Part shown: one piece after another, positions 1 through 5,386 of the stretch
Layout of the letters: the number at the start of each line of letters is the position of its first letter
How positions within the stretch are numbered: the first letter of the stretch is position 1
Assembly: GCA_002422175.1 (NCBI GenBank)
Contig: DITR01000127.1
Location: 2,683 to 8,116, forward strand
Reading direction: 5' to 3'
DNA length: 5,434 nt
DNA from: Alcaligenaceae bacterium UBA6179
Lineage (GTDB): Bacteria; Pseudomonadota; Gammaproteobacteria; Burkholderiales; Burkholderiaceae_B
Program-made: the position numbers and the translations under genes
Notes under the pieces: generated by a model
Database searches by the model: none
What the model was told of the DNA's origin: nothing
Seen by the model: the letters and a program-made list of their open reading frames with translations, nothing else

Positions 1-35
1 TTAAGCATTAAGCATTCAGCATTAAGACTTCACAC
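1..35. repeat. Degenerate tandem heptamer repeat at window edge
   Basis: Five consecutive 7-base units can be read: TTAAGCA, TTAAGCA, TTCAGCA, TTAAGAC, TTCACAC. The first two are identical, the third differs by one base, and the last two are decayed. The array runs off the left edge, so its full size is unknown. Its right part covers the stop codon and last codons of the PP0621-family gene, so it may have grown from the gene's 3' end. It could also be chance AT-rich repetition. No function is assigned. Confidence 0.4.
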
Positions 36-276
36 CCAGTTTGGCATGTTCTTTACTGCACCACGTTTGCTCTTTATCGTAAACCGCTTCAGAGCGAGGC
101 AAATGAATGTTGCAGCGTTTACAACGCACCATTTCTTCAGCCGAACCTTGTGTGCTTTTGGGCACTTGTTTGGGTTGCTCTTTTTCTTGACGTTTACGCG
201 CGGCATAGTGAGTGAGCATACGGCTTAAAAATAAACCACCAATGATGACCAGTACCCAAAATAAAATTTTACCCAT
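22..276 (-). CDS. PP0621-family small membrane-anchored zinc-ribbon-like protein
   Basis: An 84-residue protein. Residues 4-20 form one hydrophobic segment that should anchor it in the inner membrane. A short charged, Lys/Glu/Gln-rich linker follows at about 27-48. The C-terminal part contains MVRCKRC (C52, C55), HLPRSEA (H58) and WCSKEH (C73, H77), which together look like a C-x2-C...C-x3-H metal-binding knuckle. The MVRCxxCxxHLPxSEA signature is typical of the uncharacterised proteobacterial PP0621 family; no reaction is known to me. The start codon lies 9 bases after the stop of the upstream ccsA-like gene on the same strand, so the two are almost certainly co-transcribed. The Shine-Dalgarno signal is weak (AAAGG at some distance), which suggests translational coupling. 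In related bacteria this pair commonly sits beside ffh (recollection, not checked). Confidence 0.85.
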   Translation of the reverse strand: MGKILFWVLVIIGGLFLSRMLTHYAARKRQEKEQPKQVPKSTQGSAEEMVRCKRCNIHLPRSEAVYDKEQTWCSKEHAKLGVKS

Positions 277-285
277 GGTGCATCA

Positions 286-1137
286 TTACCTTTGCAAAAT
301 AAATTCAATCACAAAACGACTACCGCTATAAGACAGTACTACAAAGGCAAAACCAAGCAAGGTGTATCGCAGAGCGATACGGCCACGCCAACCGCGTATG
401 TGGCGACCTAAAAGCAAAACGCCAAACGTTACCCAAGACAAAAGTGTAAAGACGGTTTTATGGTCGAACGGCATCAATTTACCAGTGGTAGCCAATGAAA
501 TGAGCCCGCCTGACAATACCGCAAGTGAGAGCGTGATAAACGCCACCCAAATGATTCGAAACAACAATTGTTCTTGCGCCATCAAAGAAGGTTGTGCAAG
601 TAACATGCGGCGCCAGGCTCGACGCAAAGGGCTTGCTGGTCGACTTGATTTTTGGGGGTTGTGTAAGTAATAATCAGTGGCAGCCATCAACATGCTTTGT
701 AACGCAGCAATGGTTATTAAGCCATAAGCGGCTAATGCGACTAAAAGATGACTGCGTAGGGCGGGTTGAGAGTCGTGAGCAATGAGGTGACTGGTATGGA
801 AAATAGCCGCCAAAACACAAATAAACGCGGCAAATGGCAAGAGCAGCAACTGTAGGCCATCAATCGCTACAATCAGGCTTTCAAGCCAAAACACGATCAA
901 ACCTAGCCAAATCGCGACTGAAAGCGCCAAAACCCAGCTTAAATGAAGTTGTTGGTTGGGTAAAACTGACACATATAACGCAATGCCTTGAAGCACAATA
1001 CCTAACAACAGACCCATACGCGCTGTTTTACTTCGATGCGCCAACACCTGACCCGCCTCTAGAGGCCGCCATAAATAAGTGGCTAAAGCGATATATACCA
1101 AAGCCGCGAGGGTGTGAAATACAATGTCAGTAGACAT
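286..1137 (-). CDS. CcsA/YpjD-like inner-membrane protein, cytochrome c assembly family
   Basis: A 283-residue, very hydrophobic protein with about eight predicted membrane helices (roughly 5-22, 41-58, 67-90, 97-117, 130-150, 192-216, 227-245, 256-278). The C-terminal section, DHKTVF...GRHIRGWRGR followed by YSGSRFVIEFIL, matches the conserved end of the CcsA/HemX/YpjD group within the CcmC-CcsA superfamily. Those proteins handle haem or assist c-type cytochrome assembly at the membrane. Candidate haem-ligand histidines are H130, H226 and H246. The canonical WWD haem-handling motif of true CcsA/CcmC is not seen, so this is the smaller YpjD-like paralogue whose exact role is unproven. The ATG has only 27 bp separating it from the divergent ffh start. 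It is followed by the PP0621-family gene after a 9-base gap, forming a two-gene unit. Confidence 0.82.
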   Translation of the reverse strand: MSTDIVFHTLAALVYIALATYLWRPLEAGQVLAHRSKTARMGLLLGIVLQGIALYVSVLPNQQLHLSWVLALSVAIWLGLIVFWLESLIVAIDGLQLLLLPFAAFICVLAAIFHTSHLIAHDSQPALRSHLLVALAAYGLITIAALQSMLMAATDYYLHNPQKSSRPASPLRRAWRRMLLAQPSLMAQEQLLFRIIWVAFITLSLAVLSGGLISLATTGKLMPFDHKTVFTLLSWVTFGVLLLGRHIRGWRGRIALRYTLLGFAFVVLSYSGSRFVIEFILQR

Positions 1138-1164
1138 CCCATTAGTGTAAGCGAATCTAACCCT
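1114..1164. promoter_or_regulatory. Divergent start region between ccsA-like gene and ffh
   Basis: Only 27 bp (1138-1164) separate the two start codons, so at least one promoter must overlap coding sequence. For ffh, TACAAT at 1120-1125 is a good -10 hexamer lying inside the ccsA-like gene, but no convincing -35 sits 16-18 bases upstream. For the ccsA-like gene, TACACT on the minus strand (1149-1144) with a weak TTCAAG (1173-1168) 18 bases upstream is the best candidate; it would place the transcript start at or near the ATG. Neither start codon has a clear Shine-Dalgarno sequence. These are weak candidates by eye. Confidence 0.25.
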
Positions 1165-2577
1165 ATGCTTGAAAACTTAACCCAACGAATGACCCGAGTC
1201 GTTAAAACGATTCGAGGCCAAGCTCGCCTCACAGAGGCCAACACCCAAGACATGATGCGCGAGGTTCGTTTAGCCTTATTAGAGGCAGACGTATCGCTAC
1301 CCGTGGTGCGCATTTTTATTGATCAAGTTAAACAAAAAGCCTTGGGGGAAGAGGTCGTCTCAAGCCTTTCTCCAGGTCAAGCATTGGTTGGGGTAGTCAA
1401 TCAAGAGTTGACCGCCTTGATGGGGGGCGATTTAGGCCCTGAAGCCAGTGAACTGTCGCTGTCTGTACAGCCGCCAGCTATTATTTTGATGGCGGGTTTG
1501 CAGGGTGCGGGTAAAACAACCACCACAGCGAAATTGGCACGTTGGTTAAGTGAAGGCGGTCATACCCACCAAGGTCGTAAAACAGGTAAGAAAAAAGTCG
1601 CCGTAGTCAGTGCCGACGTATATCGGCCTGCAGCAATTGAGCAACTTAAAACAGTGGCCCAGCAGGTGGGGGTTCAATGGGTTGAGTCAAACGCCTCACA
1701 AAAACCACTTGAAATTGCGCAATATGCGGTTGACTATGCAAAGCGCCATCACATTGACGTGTTGATTGTTGATACGGCGGGTCGTTTAGGTATTGACGAA
1801 GCCATGATGCAAGAAATTCAAGCATTACATCAATTTCTCAAGCCTGTCGAAACCTTGTTTGTGGTTGATGCGATGCAAGGTCAAGATGCAATTAATACGG
1901 CTAAAGCGTTCGGCGATGCATTGCCCTTAACGGGCGTGGTGCTTACCAAGCTAGATGGCGATGCGCGCGGTGGCGCAGCCTTGTCAGTACGTCATGTGAC
2001 GGGTAAGCCGCTTAAGTTTGTGGGTGTGTCAGAAAAGCTTGATGGCCTTGAGCCGTTTTACCCAGACCGCATGGCCCAACGCATATTGGGCATGGGCGAT
2101 ATTCTGACCTTGGTTGAGCAGGCACAACAAAATATTGATGTGGCTGAAGCTCAAAAAATGGCCGCCAAAATGAAGTCGGGCGACCGTTTTGATTTAAATG
2201 ATTTTAGAGATCAAATTGCCCAAGTAAAAAAAATGGGCGATATGAGTTCATTATTAGAAAAGCTACCCAGCCAATTTGCACAAGCCGCCGGGCAGTTGCA
2301 AGGCGGTCAAGCTGAAAAGCAAATGCGTCGCACTGAAGGCATTTTAAATGCGATGACACCGCTTGAACGCTCAAAGCCTGAGCTTATCAAAGCCTCGCGA
2401 AAGCGTCGTATTGCGATGGGTTCAGGCGTGCCGGTACAAGAGGTCAACCGCATGTTGAGTCAGTTTGATCAAATGCAAGACATGATGAAAAAAATGAAAA
2501 AAGGCGGTATGGCCAAAATGATGCGTGCCATGGGTGGCATGAAGGCCTTAGGAAAAATGGGTGGGTTTGGGCGTTGA
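1165..2577 (+). CDS. ffh: Signal recognition particle protein Ffh (SRP54 GTPase)
   Basis: Ffh binds 4.5S RNA and signal sequences of nascent membrane proteins and delivers ribosomes to FtsY at the membrane in a GTP-dependent way. The protein is 470 residues from the chosen ATG. The N domain includes RLTEANTQDMMREVRLALLEADV (about 21-43). The GTPase domain shows the P-loop GLQGAGKTT (111-119), DVYRPAA (151-157), DTAGR (203-207) and TKLDGDARGG (261-270). The M domain (about 310-470) carries the 4.5S-RNA-binding SRKRRIAMGSG (411-421) and a methionine-rich tail with MMKKMKKGGMAKMMR (440-454). The ATG at 1165 was chosen because MLENLTQRM aligns with the E. coli start MFDNLTDRL; a GTG at 1114 would add 17 unrelated residues and overlap the divergent gene. 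An insertion of about ten residues around 131-141 (GGHTHQGRKTG) follows the first GTPase helix. Transcription converges on trmB. Confidence 0.98.
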   Translation: MLENLTQRMTRVVKTIRGQARLTEANTQDMMREVRLALLEADVSLPVVRIFIDQVKQKALGEEVVSSLSPGQALVGVVNQELTALMGGDLGPEASELSLSVQPPAIILMAGLQGAGKTTTTAKLARWLSEGGHTHQGRKTGKKKVAVVSADVYRPAAIEQLKTVAQQVGVQWVESNASQKPLEIAQYAVDYAKRHHIDVLIVDTAGRLGIDEAMMQEIQALHQFLKPVETLFVVDAMQGQDAINTAKAFGDALPLTGVVLTKLDGDARGGAALSVRHVTGKPLKFVGVSEKLDGLEPFYPDRMAQRILGMGDILTLVEQAQQNIDVAEAQKMAAKMKSGDRFDLNDFRDQIAQVKKMGDMSSLLEKLPSQFAQAAGQLQGGQAEKQMRRTEGILNAMTPLERSKPELIKASRKRRIAMGSGVPVQEVNRMLSQFDQMQDMMKKMKKGGMAKMMRAMGGMKALGKMGGFGR

Positions 2578-2601
2578 AGATTAAGTTTTAATCTTCAACG
2601 C
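2571..2601. terminator. Perfect 14-bp hairpin between convergent ffh and trmB
   Basis: GCGTTGAAGATTAA (2571-2584) and its exact reverse complement (2588-2601) flank a three-base GTT loop. The left arm includes the last bases and the TGA stop of ffh. The right arm ends 14 bases before the trmB stop codon on the other strand, so one hairpin can serve both convergent transcripts. No run of T follows the stem on either strand, so it is not a textbook intrinsic terminator. It may work with Rho or as a 3'-end stabiliser. The hairpin is certain from the sequence; its role is inferred from position. Confidence 0.65.
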
Positions 2602-2615
2602 ACCCAAGCGATCAA

Positions 2616-3299
2616 TCATAAGCGCTTAAAAATCAGATCAAACACGCCGTGGCCCAACCGTAAGCCACGTGCTTCAAATTTGGTTAACGGTCGATAGTCT
2701 GGCCGCGGCGCAAAGCCTTCGCAAGTATTCACTAAGCAAGGTTCCGCACTGAGTACGGCGAGCATTTGATGGGCGTAGTGTTCCCAATCTGTTGCGCAGT
2801 GCAAGTAGCTGCCAGGCTTAATACGACTGGCCAATAAATGTACAAGAGGGGCTTGAATTAAGCGGCGCTTATGGTGACGCGTTTTATGCCATGGGTCAGG
2901 AAAATAAATATGTACCCCTGCCAAGCTATTGGGGGCAATCATGTCGCGTAATACTTCAACCGCATCGTGTTGAATGATGCGCACATTGCCAATCTCTTGA
3001 TTGTGTAAACGGTTGAGCAGTGCGCCGACACCCGCTTGAAAGACTTCTACACCCAAAAAATGATCTGTTGGGCGTGCCACGGCGATAGCAGCCGTGGTCT
3101 CGCCCATACCAAAACCAATTTCTAAAATGGTTGGGGCGTTACGACCAAAGTGTTGCGTTGGATCAAGCGTTTGCACTTGATAAGGTATGACCCATTTGTC
3201 AGCATGGTTGTCAAAAGCTGACTTTTGCCCTTGGGTAATATGACCTCGCCGATGTACAAAACTTTTAATGTGCGTGGGCAGTTCGGGGGGCGTTGACAT
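2616..3299 (-). CDS. trmB: tRNA (guanine-N7-)-methyltransferase TrmB
   Basis: TrmB transfers a methyl group from S-adenosylmethionine to N7 of G46 in the variable loop of tRNAs. The protein is 227 residues, normal for the bacterial family. The SAM-binding glycine motif is EIGFGMG (60-66), with the acidic residue of GVEV (E85) and D112 of QHDAVEVL contributing to the cofactor pocket. The family signature FPDPWHKTRHHKRRL (133-147) carries catalytic/tRNA-contact residues such as D135 and K139. It is followed by CATDWEHYA (D171) and the C-terminal TKFEARG (206-212). The ATG shares one base with the thiS stop (TAATG), so translation is probably coupled. A good ribosome binding site lies within the last thiS codons. 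The gene ends facing ffh across the shared hairpin. Confidence 0.97.
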   Translation of the reverse strand: MSTPPELPTHIKSFVHRRGHITQGQKSAFDNHADKWVIPYQVQTLDPTQHFGRNAPTILEIGFGMGETTAAIAVARPTDHFLGVEVFQAGVGALLNRLHNQEIGNVRIIQHDAVEVLRDMIAPNSLAGVHIYFPDPWHKTRHHKRRLIQAPLVHLLASRIKPGSYLHCATDWEHYAHQMLAVLSAEPCLVNTCEGFAPRPDYRPLTKFEARGLRLGHGVFDLIFKRL

Positions 3300-3499
3300 T
3301 AACCCCCACCTACAGCAACCACAATCTCAAGCGCATCGCCTTCAGATAATTGCGTCTGTGCGTGTTGGCTACGCGGCACAATAGCGCCATTGCGCTCAAT
3401 CGCTACACGGTGGTTGGTCAAGTCAAGTGAAGCAATCAGGTCGGTGAGCGAAATTGACGCTGTCACGGCCTTGGTTTCGCCATTAATCGTTATGTTCAT
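3299..3499 (-). CDS. thiS: Sulfur carrier protein ThiS (thiamine biosynthesis)
   Basis: ThiS is a small ubiquitin-fold protein. Its C-terminal glycine is adenylated by ThiF and converted to a thiocarboxylate, which donates sulfur to ThiG for the thiazole ring of thiamine. The protein is 66 residues, the usual length. It starts with MNITINGE (the family's M-x-I-x-x-N-G-E opening), has the central RVAIERNGAIVPRS strand region (about 31-44), and ends LSEGDALEIVVAVGGG, with the essential terminal Gly-Gly. ThiG, its normal partner and usual neighbour, is not present here; thiS runs directly into trmB by a one-base overlap. There is no clear Shine-Dalgarno sequence before the ATG. The gap to the divergent tRNA (66 bp) is too short for a TPP riboswitch, so thiamine control by that route is unlikely at this locus. 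Confidence 0.93.
   Translation of the reverse strand: MNITINGETKAVTASISLTDLIASLDLTNHRVAIERNGAIVPRSQHAQTQLSEGDALEIVVAVGGG
3306..3311 (-). promoter_or_regulatory. trmB ribosome binding site inside the thiS tail codons
   Basis: On the minus strand AGGTGG (5 of 6 matches to AGGAGG) ends six bases before the trmB ATG. It is part of the codons for the C-terminal Gly-Gly-Gly of ThiS, so the conserved glycine tail also serves as the Shine-Dalgarno sequence for trmB. This supports the ATG at 3299 as the trmB start. Confidence 0.6.
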
Positions 3500-3505
3500 A
3501 CGACT

Positions 3506-3511
3506 ATTTTA
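3506..3511 (-). promoter_or_regulatory. Candidate thiS -10 box
   Basis: TAAAAT on the minus strand (5 of 6 to TATAAT) ends six bases before the thiS ATG. No -35 box is visible at 16-18 bases. If used, transcription would begin at or near the start codon, giving an almost leaderless mRNA, consistent with the missing Shine-Dalgarno sequence. This is a weak candidate. Confidence 0.25.
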
Positions 3512-3549
3512 GCCCAGTCGGCCCGTCATTTGCTACGCGCCCAAACCAG

Positions 3550-3555
3550 TATAAT
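3550..3555 (+). promoter_or_regulatory. tRNA-Gly promoter -10 box
   Basis: A perfect TATAAT begins 16 bases before the mature 5' end of tRNA-Gly. Transcription would start around 3562, giving a leader of only a few bases for RNase P removal. The -35 is poor: TTGCTA at 3530-3535 is only 14 bases away, and nothing better lies at 17. The -10 assignment rests on the perfect hexamer and its position. Confidence 0.6.
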
Positions 3556-3565
3556 AATGAATTGC

Positions 3566-3639
3566 GCGGGTGTAGTTTAATGGTAGAACGGTAGCTTCCC
3601 AAGCTGCATACGAGGGTTCGATTCCCTTCACCCGCTCCA
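3566..3639 (+). tRNA. tRNA-Gly (anticodon CCC)
   Basis: A 74-base cloverleaf. The acceptor arm GCGGGTG (3566-3572) pairs with CACCCGC (3629-3635), discriminator T3636 follows, and CCA is encoded at 3637-3639. The anticodon stem GTAGC/GCTGC encloses loop TTCCCAA with anticodon CCC at 3598-3600, which decodes GGG. The T arm is AGGGT-TCGATTC-CCTT with the usual GGTTCGATTC core. The overall sequence closely resembles E. coli glyU. The gene diverges from thiS and is followed after 33 bases by the end of hipA on the opposite strand. Its 3' end marks a sharp GC change, consistent with its use as an integration site. Confidence 0.97.
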
Positions 3640-3672
3640 CTCTACTCTCTGTGGTCAAAACCCTCGATTGCG
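3640..3672. other. Junction between tRNA-Gly 3' end and hipA stop
   Basis: This 33-base spacer separates two convergent transcripts. No intrinsic terminator with a T tract can be seen for either the tRNA or hipBA. Composition switches here from the moderate-GC host DNA to the GC-rich hipA gene, so this is the likely left boundary of the acquired block. No second copy of the tRNA 3' end occurs elsewhere in the window. Confidence 0.4.
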
Positions 3673-4977
3673 TCACTGCCCGAGTAGCGTGGCTGTAGCA
3701 TCCATCTGCTCGTGCTCGAAGGCAGGCGCGAAGTCTTCCAGTTCGGCCGCGCTCAATCCGACCTCCGGGCTGAGTGCGACTTTGCGCCAACTCAATACCG
3801 CGGCATGCACTTCACCCAGTATGGCCAGGGCCTGTGCCTCGTCCAGCGAGAAATACGATGCGCGTGCCAGCAACATCTGAATGTCGGTGATTGGCCCTTC
3901 TTCCTCGCTCAGCCAGGTCTTGGACTCCCTGTCTTTGTCTGGGAAAGGATTTATGTCAAAGGCAGGCGCAAGGCGCCACTGGCCGTGTTCCACGTGTAAA
4001 AATCCGTGGTTCTGCAGGTGATCGTCTACGTTGGTGATCAGCAGGTTGAGCACTAGGCGACGCCAAAGTTGGCGCACATCCTCGGTGGGTTCTTGGCTGT
4101 GGGAGCGGATGGCGTCTGCGATCTCTGTGTAGCTACGATCTTCCCCGCGTGAGGCCTGTAGCAGCGAGGCGGCCGACTGGTAGGGAATGCGGCCGCCACC
4201 GCTGTCGCGGTCGAACCGGCGGATGACTGCTACCGGCGCCTCGTTTCCCCTTTCACCCAGCAAGACGATGCGCGCAGGCGCGGCATCGATCCCCGCCTGC
4301 GTCGCCAGCTTCAGCGCCAGCACCTCGCCGCGCGTAATGCTGCGGGTGTCGCCCACGCTCGGAAATTTGCCGATGGCTAGCCAGCCGTATTCGTCCACCA
4401 TCGTGCACTTGGGGCGCATGCCTCCGAGCGAAGTGCCCTTGCCTTGCAGGTAGCGCAAGTCCTCGTCCGATTCCTGCCCGCGCTCGACGGCACGGCTGGC
4501 TTGGTAGATGTGCTCCAGCTCGATCAACGGCGGGGTGCTTCGCCGACCCTCGGTAACCGTCCTGTGCCAAATCCCCTGTGCATCGCGCAGGCGCAGGGCA
4601 CCGACGCGACTAAAGTCGTCAACTGCCAGCAGGTAGTCTAGCTCGGTGAGCGCCGGCAGTTGCGGATCGGCCCGGCGGCGCTTGGCATGGTCGCGGGCGA
4701 CGACACGCCGGCCCCAGGCATCCGGCGCGGTATCTGCAATCGCACCATGAAACACGGAATCGTGTGACGATGCCGCCTTATGCGACTGGTAGCCCGGCAT
4801 GAGTTGCAGGTCAGCCGACACATTGAAGCGCGTCGGATTTTTCAGCCAAGCCGCTTCATAAGCGAAAGCGCAGTGCTCGCGCTGTCCCTGCCGGACGTAG
4901 ATGAGCGAGCCGACTGGCAGGCTCGCCTTGCCGATGCATAACTGGACTTGCCGGCGGTTCGTGGCGACGGTGGCCAT
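3673..4977 (-). CDS. hipA: HipA-family Ser/Thr kinase toxin
   Basis: HipA kinases are toxins of type II toxin-antitoxin modules. E. coli HipA phosphorylates glutamyl-tRNA synthetase, which triggers the stringent response and persistence. This protein is 434 residues against 440 in E. coli. The N-terminal subdomain (about 10-95) includes VGSLIYVRQG and GAIADTAPDAWGRRV. GTSLGGMRPK (181-190) corresponds to the E. coli autophosphorylation/P-loop region, with S183 matching Ser150. AIGKFPS supplies the ATP-binding lysine (K204), followed by VIRRFDRD (251-258). The catalytic loop NVDDHLQNHG (316-325) gives D318 and N323, and the metal-binding motif is FDINPF (D341). The D318-to-D341 distance equals D309-to-D332 in E. 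coli. All key residues are present, so the toxin looks active. The ATG overlaps the hipB stop by one base (TGATG) and has its own AGGAG. The target is unknown, since HipA homologues differ in substrate. Confidence 0.95.
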   Translation of the reverse strand: MATVATNRRQVQLCIGKASLPVGSLIYVRQGQREHCAFAYEAAWLKNPTRFNVSADLQLMPGYQSHKAASSHDSVFHGAIADTAPDAWGRRVVARDHAKRRRADPQLPALTELDYLLAVDDFSRVGALRLRDAQGIWHRTVTEGRRSTPPLIELEHIYQASRAVERGQESDEDLRYLQGKGTSLGGMRPKCTMVDEYGWLAIGKFPSVGDTRSITRGEVLALKLATQAGIDAAPARIVLLGERGNEAPVAVIRRFDRDSGGGRIPYQSAASLLQASRGEDRSYTEIADAIRSHSQEPTEDVRQLWRRLVLNLLITNVDDHLQNHGFLHVEHGQWRLAPAFDINPFPDKDRESKTWLSEEEGPITDIQMLLARASYFSLDEAQALAILGEVHAAVLSWRKVALSPEVGLSAAELEDFAPAFEHEQMDATATLLGQ

Positions 4978-5303
4978 CAGAGCGCTCCTGAGGTATTGCC
5001 TAGCTTGCTGCGCACCCGCTTGGGCAAGCGTTCGTCCATTAGCGTCAGGCCGATCTCGTCGCGAGCAGTGTCCAGCAGATGCCCTAGCACCTGGATTTCG
5101 CCGAAGACATGCAGCGCACGCGCGAAAAAGTGGATGGGCACGCGCACGTCACCTTTCTCCATGCGGCGAACGGTAGATAAGGACGCGCCCATGCGCTCGG
5201 CCAGCGAAGCCTGAGAGATATGGCGACGCCGGCGTGCCAGCGAAATGTCGCTGCCGAGCTTGTGGATGGCGCGCTCAACAGGCAGGGGAATGGGGGATTC
5301 CAT
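4977..5303 (-). CDS. hipB: HipB-like HTH antitoxin and autorepressor
   Basis: The predicted antitoxin binds HipA to neutralise it and represses its own operon through an Xre/Cro-type helix-turn-helix. With the ATG at 5303 the protein has 108 residues. The HTH core is SQASLAERMGASLSTVRRME (residues 30-49), preceded by a basic RRRR (24-27). Helices follow to about residue 83, then a charged tail DERLPKRVRSK (90-100). The ATG at 5303 was chosen because GAGAG stands eight bases before it; a TTG at 5318 would add five residues and has no ribosome binding site. E. coli HipB is shorter (about 88 residues), so this tail is longer. hipB precedes hipA and overlaps it by one base, the classical antitoxin-first layout. 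Identification rests on the HTH plus the adjacent intact hipA. Confidence 0.9.
   Translation of the reverse strand: MESPIPLPVERAIHKLGSDISLARRRRHISQASLAERMGASLSTVRRMEKGDVRVPIHFFARALHVFGEIQVLGHLLDTARDEIGLTLMDERLPKRVRSKLGNTSGAL
4985..4989 (-). promoter_or_regulatory. hipA ribosome binding site
   Basis: AGGAG on the minus strand lies seven bases before the hipA ATG, within the last codons of hipB. It is a stronger site than the one before hipB. It supports the ATG at 4977 and means hipA can be translated by direct initiation as well as by coupling through the TGATG overlap. Confidence 0.7.
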
Positions 5304-5311
5304 GCTAATCA

Positions 5312-5316
5312 CTCTC
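5312..5316 (-). promoter_or_regulatory. hipB ribosome binding site deciding the ATG start
   Basis: GAGAG on the minus strand, eight bases upstream of the ATG at 5303, is a moderate Shine-Dalgarno sequence. It overlaps the alternative TTG codon at 5318-5316, which argues against that codon as the start. Confidence 0.5.
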
Positions 5317-5347
5317 AAAGGATATCTAATGTCAAATAAAAAGTTTT

Positions 5348-5378
5348 ATCAGAATGATTATATCAGTCTGATTCAGAT
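5348..5378. promoter_or_regulatory. Putative HipB operator cluster over the -10 box
   Basis: The plus strand carries ATCAG at 5348-5352 and 5362-5366 (14 bases apart), CTGAT at 5368-5372 and CAGAT at 5374-5378. ATCAG-T-CTGAT (5362-5372) and TCTGA-T-TCAGA (5367-5377) are two overlapping perfect dyads. TGAT-TAT-ATCA (5355-5365) is a third that spans most of the -10 box. Such half-sites over a promoter are typical of Xre-type repressors. The E. coli HipB consensus (TATCC-N8-GGATA) is not present as a pair. Binding by this HipB is inferred. Confidence 0.45.
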
Positions 5379-5386
5379 TTTTGCAA
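5357..5386 (-). promoter_or_regulatory. hipBA promoter with extended -10
   Basis: On the minus strand TTGCAA (5386-5381, 4 of 6 to consensus) is followed after 18 bases by a perfect TATAAT (5362-5357). TGA directly before it gives an extended -10 (TGATATAAT). Transcription should start near 5350, leaving a leader of about 47 bases before the hipB ATG. This is the strongest sigma-70-type promoter seen in the window. It sits in DNA of about 30% GC and is overlaid by repeated half-sites, as expected for an autorepressed operon. Confidence 0.7.

Noticed and set aside
46..1133. Plus-strand open frames opposite the PP0621-family and ccsA-like genes
   Set aside because: They are antisense to clear genes with membrane-protein and zinc-ribbon signatures, and their translations show no domain character.
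1114..1164. GTG upstream extension of ffh by 17 residues
   Set aside because: It overlaps the divergent gene start and adds residues unlike the family; the ATG at 1165 matches the known Ffh N-terminus.
3500..3565. TPP riboswitch upstream of thiS
   Set aside because: The thiS-tRNA gap is only 66 bp and holds no recognisable THI-box elements.
3533..3790. Minus-strand open frame of 85 codons including VKGIEPSYAAWEATVLPLNY
   Set aside because: This stretch is the antisense translation of tRNA-Gly, a well-known false hypothetical protein. The frame also overlaps the tail of hipA.
4187..5278. Plus- and minus-strand overlapping open frames inside hipA and hipB
   Set aside because: They are shadow frames typical of GC-rich coding DNA. 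They have no family features and lie wholly within well-supported genes.
5304..5318. TTG start of hipB five codons upstream
   Set aside because: No ribosome binding site precedes it, and it overlaps the GAGAG that fits the ATG at 5303.
5307..5335. TTGACA (minus strand, 5335-5330) as a second hipB promoter
   Set aside because: The hexamer is perfect, but the sequence 17 bases downstream (GTGATT) is not a usable -10, and it would start inside hipB.
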